Shown: in pieces, positions 4,018 to 8,370 of the stretch | Numbering within the stretch: position 1 is the stretch's first letter | How the letters are laid out: every line of letters starts with the position of its first letter | Assembly: GCA_050945995.1 (NCBI GenBank) | Contig: JBMNUA010000101.1 | Span: forward strand, 1-8,370 | Length of the DNA: 8,370 nucleotides | From: RUG11247 sp050945995 | Lineage (GTDB): Bacteria > Bacillota > Clostridia > Christensenellales > Aristaeellaceae | Reading direction: 5' to 3' | The notes under the pieces: model-generated | The model's input: the letters and a program-made list of their open reading frames with translations, nothing else | What the model was told of the DNA's origin: nothing | Database searches by the model: none | Position numbers and translations under genes: made by a program

Positions 4018-6906
4018 TTAACCGATCTCGAGCGAATCGATCCCGAAATACACGAATGCGTAGCGATCCGCGTAGCGCTCCGATTTGCCGTCCACCCAGC
4101 TGCCGTAGAGCGAGAAGGTGTCGGGCGAAACGCCGTAGGGCTCGGGGTCGCGCGCAAAGTGGAACGGCCCGAGCGTGTTGCGCCGCGCGGAGATGATGGT
4201 GACCCGCACCTCGTTTTTGCCAGGTACGAGCATCCCGGCGATGTCCGCGGTGTCGCTGAACATCGCGACCGCGCTCTTTCCGTTGATCTCCACGCGCGCA
4301 ACCGCGTACCGCCCGCCGATGGTCAGCCTCGTCTCATCCCCCGTCGCGTCGATCTCAAAGGCGAACGTCATCTCCCCTGAGAAGAAGGGATACCCGCTCT
4401 CGAGCAGCTGATCCGCGCGCACGCGCCGCTTCGATGATGTGATCGCAAACGCGCCGTCCTTTGAAATCCGCGTGTTCTTCTCGCCCGGCTCGAGCGCCGC
4501 CTCCACGCCGAAATCGCCGCGCAGGTAGATGTCCTCGATGTCGGTCTCGTAGCTCAGGCAGTTGATCAGGCTCTCCGTGCCGCCGTCGCGCTCGTAGTAC
4601 ACGCCGTTGAACACCCGGTACACATGCTCGGACTGCGCATAATCTATCTCAAACACGATCTCGTTTTCGCCGATGCGCGCATGGGGCAGCGCGTCCGCCA
4701 CGCCGTTTGAGCGGTCGATCTCACCCGGCTGATCGAGGGCGACCTCCGCGCTGTTGATCCACACGCACCTTGCGCCCATCTTCTCAGCTTCGAGATACAG
4801 GCTCGCGGGCATTTCCTTTATGGTAAAGGCGTATTTCAGATACAGCTTGCGGTTCGTGCGCTCGCGCAGCAGCCGGTCGCTGATCGCCATCACCGGCAGC
4901 GGCTCGGTGTACGCTTCGCCGTCGTAGGACAATTGCGCAGTATCCAGGGTGAGCGTGTTCTTGTCCGCGCGCGCAATTGTCAGCTCAATCGGCAGCGCGC
5001 GCATCGACGGCGCGATCTCGGGCGCGGGCAGCGCAGGCGCGCCATCCAGGAGGATCACCGCGGATTCGCCCGCCGCGAGCTTCAGCGGCAGCACCGCGTG
5101 CTCGCCGTCTCGCGTGTAATACAGCGACTGCCTCTCCCCGGTTTCGAGGTCGAGCCGGCTCAATCCGTCGGCGCGCAGCCGGTACTCCACGGCGTACGCC
5201 TCGGTCTTGGAAAGATTCACGGCGTACAGGAAATCGCCCTTCTCCCAGCGGCGCAGCGTGGCGCGAATCTCGGTGGCATCGTTGCTGATCGCGCAGTCGG
5301 CGTCGATCATGTCCTCAAAGGCGATGTTCGACTGATACCCAAGCTCCGCCGGCTCGCCGTCCACATAGCCGGGGCAGCCGCCCTGCAGCCACATCTTGCC
5401 GCCGCCGAGCAAAAATTCGTCGAGCAATTCCACGGTGGACGCGTCCAGCCCGTCCATGTCCGGGATCACCACATAATCATACGCGCAATTGCCCATGATG
5501 AGGCGGTCGCCCTCGACCGAGCCGTGCTTCTCAAGCAAGTATTCGTCCACATAATGATGCCCGATGCCCGCCGCGCCCAGCCGCTCCACGAGCGACGCGC
5601 ACTTCTCCTCCAGCGGCGCGAGCGTCTCGGGGTTGTGGCGCTTGTAATCAAAATACGCGGAGTGGATCGGGTGGATCACCGCGACCGCCGCCGCCTCGCG
5701 GCTCTCGGCGAGCATATAGCCCAGGTTCGTGAAATAATCGTTGAAATGGCGCAGCTCCGTCGTCCATGGATTGTGCTCGGAGTAGAACGCCGGGTAGTCG
5801 CGCTTGCGCTGCCCGCGGATCGAGTAGGGGTAGAGATGCTGGCACATGAGGTTCACGCCGTTGACGTACTGCCATTCGGCGATGCGCTTGAGCTCCTTCG
5901 GCGTCACATCCCAGCCCGCACAGGCGAACGTCTCGGTGAGCACCTGCTTTTTGCCCAGCTGCTGCGCCGCGGAAAACGCCTGCCGGGGCGCGACCTCGGT
6001 GTCGATCTCGCGCCCGAGCCAGTCGATGCCCGGGATGTGCTGATACTCGTAAAACGGCATGATGCCTGCGCAGCAGATCATCTGCCAAAACAGGCTGCGC
6101 TCCTCGATCCCGTGCCCGGTGAGCATGCAGTTGTGCGCCTCGCACCATTTGAAAATTTGCCCGGCGAAGTTTTCGGTGTACAACTCGTTCATCAGCCGCC
6201 AATAGCGAAAGCGCAGCCGTTTGGACGCGTCGCAGTCCAGAAACAGCGCGCCCAAATCGTCCAGAATGTCCTCGCCGTAGCGCCCGCGGTAGGCGGTCAA
6301 TATCATCGGCGAATAGGCGGTATCCCAGCGGAAATACTGCGGCTCGTCGGTGAAAAATCCCGCCATGTGCTTGCCAAAATCGTCGCCAAAGCGCGCGTAG
6401 TATTTTTCGTGCGTCTCCTCGATGAACTTTTTGACGATATCGGGATTTAGGATGTCCACGACCGACGCGTTCACGCGGTCGTACACGCAGTGGCAGGGCG
6501 CGCCGTCGTCTTTATAGACGCGCGCGATGCGCCCATCCGTCACGCGGTAGCAGGCGAGCGCGGCGGGGTCGAACGCCCGCTCCTCGCAGGTGAGGTAATG
6601 CGCGTAGTTCGCGGGGTTCTCGAGCAGCTTCATGCCCGCAAACCCGCTCGGCCAGCCGTTCTCGTCGTAGCACCACGCGTCCATGTCGAGCTTCTCCGCC
6701 TCGTCGATGCACGCCGCGACCGCATCCATCCACTCCTCGCCCATGTACTCGGTCAGAAGCCCGCCGCGCGCGTGCATGAAAAAGCCGCCGATCCCGGCGT
6801 CCTTCATGCTGCGAATCTGTCTGCGCAGCTCCTCGGGCTCGAGTTTGTCGTTCCAGCTCCAAAACGGGATCGACTGATAGCGTTTCAAATCTTTTTCGGG
6901 GATCAT
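4018..6906 (-). CDS. Putative cytoplasmic glycoside hydrolase (GH106/GH2-like)
   Basis: This 962-residue protein opens with a TIM-barrel segment (about 10-400) of the type seen in GH106 alpha-L-rhamnosidase-like and related unclassified hydrolases: IPFWSWND (13-20), AGIGGFFMHARGGL (37-50) and YDENGWPSG (80-88). Possible catalytic acids are in FTDEPQ (Glu188), HGIEE (Glu268/269) and TETFACAGWD (Glu325); which are catalytic cannot be settled here. A flavodoxin-like or amidotransferase-like domain follows (about 405-512), then beta-sandwich modules (about 630-960). The last of these, with INGK and NTLGPFH (910-916), resembles galactose-binding or GH2 sugar-binding folds. No signal peptide is present, so it should act on imported sugars or glycosides. 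The open frame extends to 6993 into the GGDEF gene, but ATG 6906 has AGGAGG four bases upstream and a family-like N-terminus. No transporter or sugar regulator is adjacent. The hydrolase fold is well supported; the substrate is unknown. Confidence 0.85.
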   Translation of the reverse strand: MIPEKDLKRYQSIPFWSWNDKLEPEELRRQIRSMKDAGIGGFFMHARGGLLTEYMGEEWMDAVAACIDEAEKLDMDAWCYDENGWPSGFAGMKLLENPANYAHYLTCEERAFDPAALACYRVTDGRIARVYKDDGAPCHCVYDRVNASVVDILNPDIVKKFIEETHEKYYARFGDDFGKHMAGFFTDEPQYFRWDTAYSPMILTAYRGRYGEDILDDLGALFLDCDASKRLRFRYWRLMNELYTENFAGQIFKWCEAHNCMLTGHGIEERSLFWQMICCAGIMPFYEYQHIPGIDWLGREIDTEVAPRQAFSAAQQLGKKQVLTETFACAGWDVTPKELKRIAEWQYVNGVNLMCQHLYPYSIRGQRKRDYPAFYSEHNPWTTELRHFNDYFTNLGYMLAESREAAAVAVIHPIHSAYFDYKRHNPETLAPLEEKCASLVERLGAAGIGHHYVDEYLLEKHGSVEGDRLIMGNCAYDYVVIPDMDGLDASTVELLDEFLLGGGKMWLQGGCPGYVDGEPAELGYQSNIAFEDMIDADCAISNDATEIRATLRRWEKGDFLYAVNLSKTEAYAVEYRLRADGLSRLDLETGERQSLYYTRDGEHAVLPLKLAAGESAVILLDGAPALPAPEIAPSMRALPIELTIARADKNTLTLDTAQLSYDGEAYTEPLPVMAISDRLLRERTNRKLYLKYAFTIKEMPASLYLEAEKMGARCVWINSAEVALDQPGEIDRSNGVADALPHARIGENEIVFEIDYAQSEHVYRVFNGVYYERDGGTESLINCLSYETDIEDIYLRGDFGVEAALEPGEKNTRISKDGAFAITSSKRRVRADQLLESGYPFFSGEMTFAFEIDATGDETRLTIGGRYAVARVEINGKSAVAMFSDTADIAGMLVPGKNEVRVTIISARRNTLGPFHFARDPEPYGVSPDTFSLYGSWVDGKSERYADRYAFVYFGIDSLEIG

Positions 6907-6937
6907 GCTGCCTCCTCGCCGCGCGATATGGCGCGGC
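6907..6937 (-). promoter_or_regulatory. Hairpin abutting the hydrolase ribosome-binding site
   Basis: A perfect 7-bp stem GCCGCGC/GCGCGGC (6918-6924 and 6931-6937) with a six-base loop ends directly beside the GAGGAGG ribosome-binding site (6911-6917), which itself stands only four bases from the ATG. On the minus strand the stem lies just 5' of the site and does not cover it. It could stabilise the transcript 5' side, limit ribosome access, or set the hydrolase output apart from the GGDEF gene 59 bases upstream. The plus strand reads as a stem followed by TTTT, like a terminator, but no plus-strand gene needs one. Confidence 0.5.
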
Positions 6938-6965
6938 TTTTCGATTTTATGTTGGAATCGGCGCG

Positions 6966-8228
6966 TCAATCGTTGTAGATGATGAAACAACACTTGCTCG
7001 CCCGTTTCGCCCGATACAATGCCTTGTCCGCGCGCGCGAACACCGCGTCAAATTGCGGCGCCGGCTCGTCGATGAGCGTCGCGCCCACCGAACAGCTCAC
7101 CGCGCCCGTCTGCGCGTCGAGGGTGCGCATCAGCCGGCGCGCCACCACGCGCGGCAGATTGCGGTCCGTGAACGCGCGCATGTGCACGATGAACTCGTCC
7201 CCGCCGTAGCGCCCCTTGATGTCCGAATCGCGAAACACCGCGCGGATCGCTTCCGCGACGATGGTCAGCGCAGCATCGCCCTCGAGGTGCCCGCAGGTGT
7301 CGTTGATGACCTTGAGATCGTCGATGTCGATCACAAACAGCGCGTCGTATTTCCGCCCGCGCGGCTGCGCAAGCGCGCACTCGATCAGCCGCTGCGCCGC
7401 GCCCCGGCTGTATAGCCCGGTGACGCCGTCGCTCAGCGCGCTGCGCAAAAGCGACTCGCGCTCGGCGATTTCATCCTCGATGTCGTCCGCGCACCCGACC
7501 ACGCGGCACACCGCGCCGCTCGCGTCCGCGACGCTGATCAGCCGCGCGCGGTGCCAGCGGTAGCCCGTGCCGCAGTAATCCGCGCGGTATAGCACCGAGC
7601 AGCTCGCGGGCATATGAAGCGCGCGCCGCAGCGCGTCCCCAATCTGCGCGCGCGAAGATGGATCGACGCGGCAGCAGGTTTCCAACCTGGATAGGTAGTC
7701 GCGCACCTTGGTTTCGCTGCGCGCGCAATCCATCGCGCACATCTGGTAGACGAGCGTGTCCGTCGGCGGATCGTAATCGAAGGTGATGACACCGTCTACC
7801 TCGCCCAGCAGCCGATATCGCTCGGCTCGCCATGTAAGGGCATCGCGTCCGTCGGCACAAGTATACCCCACGGTGTCCTTTCTGTCCATATCCGTTTCCG
7901 GCGCGGGAAGCAGCGCGCCCGCATAGCGAAGCGGCGCGCCCGCAACACGCGCATACCACACGCTGCCCGCGCTGATGAGAAACGAGCCGGAATCCGGCTG
8001 CGATGCCATCAGCGCGCGCGCGTGCGACCCATACGCGCCCTGCGAAACCTGCCTGACGACGCGCTCTCCCCGCGCGTCGATCACATGCACCTCGTCCCGC
8101 CCGGCATCAAACTCAAAGCAGATCGCACCCGACGCGCACAGCGCATCACAAATCGCCCGCATACCGGCTATATTGTCGCGGGAGGAACGCGCATGTTCGG
8201 GAAACACCCGGAAACCGCCGCCATCCAC
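6966..8228 (-). CDS. PAS-GGDEF diguanylate cyclase
   Basis: This 420-residue predicted soluble diguanylate cyclase would make the second messenger c-di-GMP from two GTP. Numbering from the GTG at 8228, residues 1-130 form an N-terminal region I cannot assign. A PAS domain of the PAS_3 style runs from about 133 to 253 (ERYRLLGEVDGVITFDYD to RVVGCADDIEDE). The GGDEF domain runs from about 265 to the end, with DGVTGLYSR, DIDDLKVIND (301-310) and the full active-site motif RYGGDEF (GGDEF 342-346). The inhibitory-site motif RDSD (333-336) lies exactly five residues before GGDEF, so product feedback inhibition is likely. No membrane segment is visible. The frame can start at GTG 8234, but that codon overlaps the GGAGGGG ribosome-binding site (8234-8240); GTG 8228 has it at proper spacing. 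The protein is rich in cysteine. It is first in a unit with the hydrolase gene. Confidence 0.93.
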   Translation of the reverse strand: MDGGGFRVFPEHARSSRDNIAGMRAICDALCASGAICFEFDAGRDEVHVIDARGERVVRQVSQGAYGSHARALMASQPDSGSFLISAGSVWYARVAGAPLRYAGALLPAPETDMDRKDTVGYTCADGRDALTWRAERYRLLGEVDGVITFDYDPPTDTLVYQMCAMDCARSETKVRDYLSRLETCCRVDPSSRAQIGDALRRALHMPASCSVLYRADYCGTGYRWHRARLISVADASGAVCRVVGCADDIEDEIAERESLLRSALSDGVTGLYSRGAAQRLIECALAQPRGRKYDALFVIDIDDLKVINDTCGHLEGDAALTIVAEAIRAVFRDSDIKGRYGGDEFIVHMRAFTDRNLPRVVARRLMRTLDAQTGAVSCSVGATLIDEPAPQFDAVFARADKALYRAKRASKCCFIIYND

Positions 8229-8233
8229 AGACA

Positions 8234-8240
8234 CCCCTCC
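8234..8240 (-). promoter_or_regulatory. Ribosome-binding site deciding the GGDEF start
   Basis: GGAGGGG on the minus strand lies five bases before GTG 8228 and overlaps GTG 8234. This excludes the longer start and supports the 420-residue form. Confidence 0.75.
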
Positions 8241-8247
8241 GAAAAAA

Positions 8248-8260
8248 TCGTATGATACGA
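8248..8260. promoter_or_regulatory. Palindromic operator candidate upstream of the GGDEF gene
   Basis: TCGTATGATACGA is a 6-bp perfect inverted repeat around a single central base. It sits between a TATAAT box (8261-8266, minus strand) and the ribosome-binding site, a position where a bound repressor would block transcription. Further copies of the half-site CGTAT occur nearby on the minus strand, in CCGTATA at about 8262-8268 and 8298-8304. The left part extends to AAATCGTATGATA, which is repeated at the psd promoter. Protein binding is inferred from symmetry and position only. Confidence 0.4.
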
Positions 8261-8313
8261 ATTATACGGTGCATTTGTCGTAAAAATGACTGTACAATAT
8301 ACGGATATACACA

Positions 8314-8342
8314 ATTTTATCATTGTTGGTTGGATCAGTCAA
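8314..8342 (-). promoter_or_regulatory. Promoter of the GGDEF-hydrolase unit
   Basis: On the minus strand, TTGACT (plus 8337-8342) and TAAAAT (8314-8319) are separated by exactly 17 bases. A TG one base before the -10 box gives an extended -10. This fits a housekeeping sigma factor promoter. Transcription would start near 8307, giving a leader of about 78 bases that contains the palindrome at 8248-8260. A second perfect TATAAT at 8261-8266 has no good -35 partner. Confidence 0.6.
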
Positions 8343-8370
8343 ACAGAAACTATGCGCCGAGCGGCGTGAG

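Larger units (their letters stand above)
8229..8370. other. AT-rich upstream region with no gene
   Basis: The right edge holds the promoter, palindrome and ribosome-binding site of the GGDEF gene, and no coding sequence I can support. A short GC stem, CGCC/GGCG at about 8353-8364, lies next to the edge and could be the tail of a terminator for a gene beyond the window, but no T run follows it closely. Confidence 0.5.

Noticed and set aside
4933..6450. 505-codon open frame on the plus strand
   Set aside because: It lies wholly antisense to the hydrolase gene, is rich in Arg, Ala, Val and His as expected from reverse-complemented GC-rich codons, and shows no domain. The minus-strand frame carries clear protein motifs.
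6918..6950. Terminator on the plus strand (GC stem followed by TTTT)
   Set aside because: No plus-strand gene ends here. The stem is better read as a leader structure next to the hydrolase ribosome-binding site.
6907..6968. Separate hydrolase promoter with TTGACG and TAAAAT
   Set aside because: The spacer is only 14 bases, too short for a standard promoter.
8229..8314. c-di-GMP or other riboswitch in the GGDEF leader or in the hairpin region
   Set aside because: I found none of the conserved loop and receptor sequences of the c-di-GMP riboswitch classes. The roughly 78-base leader holds only the palindrome and ribosome-binding site.

Overview
The window is GC-rich (the intergenic stretches are noticeably more AT-rich), and every supported gene lies on the minus strand. 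Purine-rich GGAGG-type Shine-Dalgarno sites, a clostridial-type phosphatidylserine decarboxylase, and PAS-GGDEF and patatin proteins of the kind common in gut Clostridia point to a high-GC member of the Clostridia (Bacillota). It could be of the Christensenellales or Oscillospirales type. This placement is inferred from protein style and base composition only.

Reading in the direction of transcription (right to left), there are two units. The first starts from a good extended -10 promoter at about 8314-8342. It encodes a cytoplasmic PAS-GGDEF diguanylate cyclase (GTG start at 8228) followed, after 59 bases, by a 962-residue cytoplasmic glycoside-hydrolase-like protein related to the GH106/GH2 TIM-barrel enzymes. 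A perfect 7-bp hairpin abuts the hydrolase ribosome-binding site.

A gene-free stretch of about 320 bases (3694-4017) separates the two units. It is a string of consecutive hairpins (3741-3961), including several near-perfect stems. Two stems that have a C/A mismatch when read on the plus strand become fully paired through G-U wobble on the minus strand, which suggests an RNA-level structure on the transcribed strand. A 19-base segment at the left edge of the window (3-21), directly after the last stop codon of the second unit, matches one arm of these hairpins at 17 of 19 positions. The structure is therefore probably a dispersed repeat placed at operon ends.

The second unit is a tightly overlapping four-gene operon: psd (phosphatidylserine decarboxylase), a PAP2-family membrane phosphatase, a patatin-like phospholipase, and a sensor histidine kinase with a very short extracytoplasmic loop. 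Gene overlaps are 8, 17 and 4 bases. The first three products make, dephosphorylate or hydrolyse phospholipids, and the fourth is a membrane-embedded sensor. The unit looks like a membrane-lipid remodelling operon with its own sensor. No response regulator is visible in the window.

No tRNA, rRNA, CRISPR array, transposase or phage gene was seen. The long open frames on the plus strand are shadows of GC-rich minus-strand genes.
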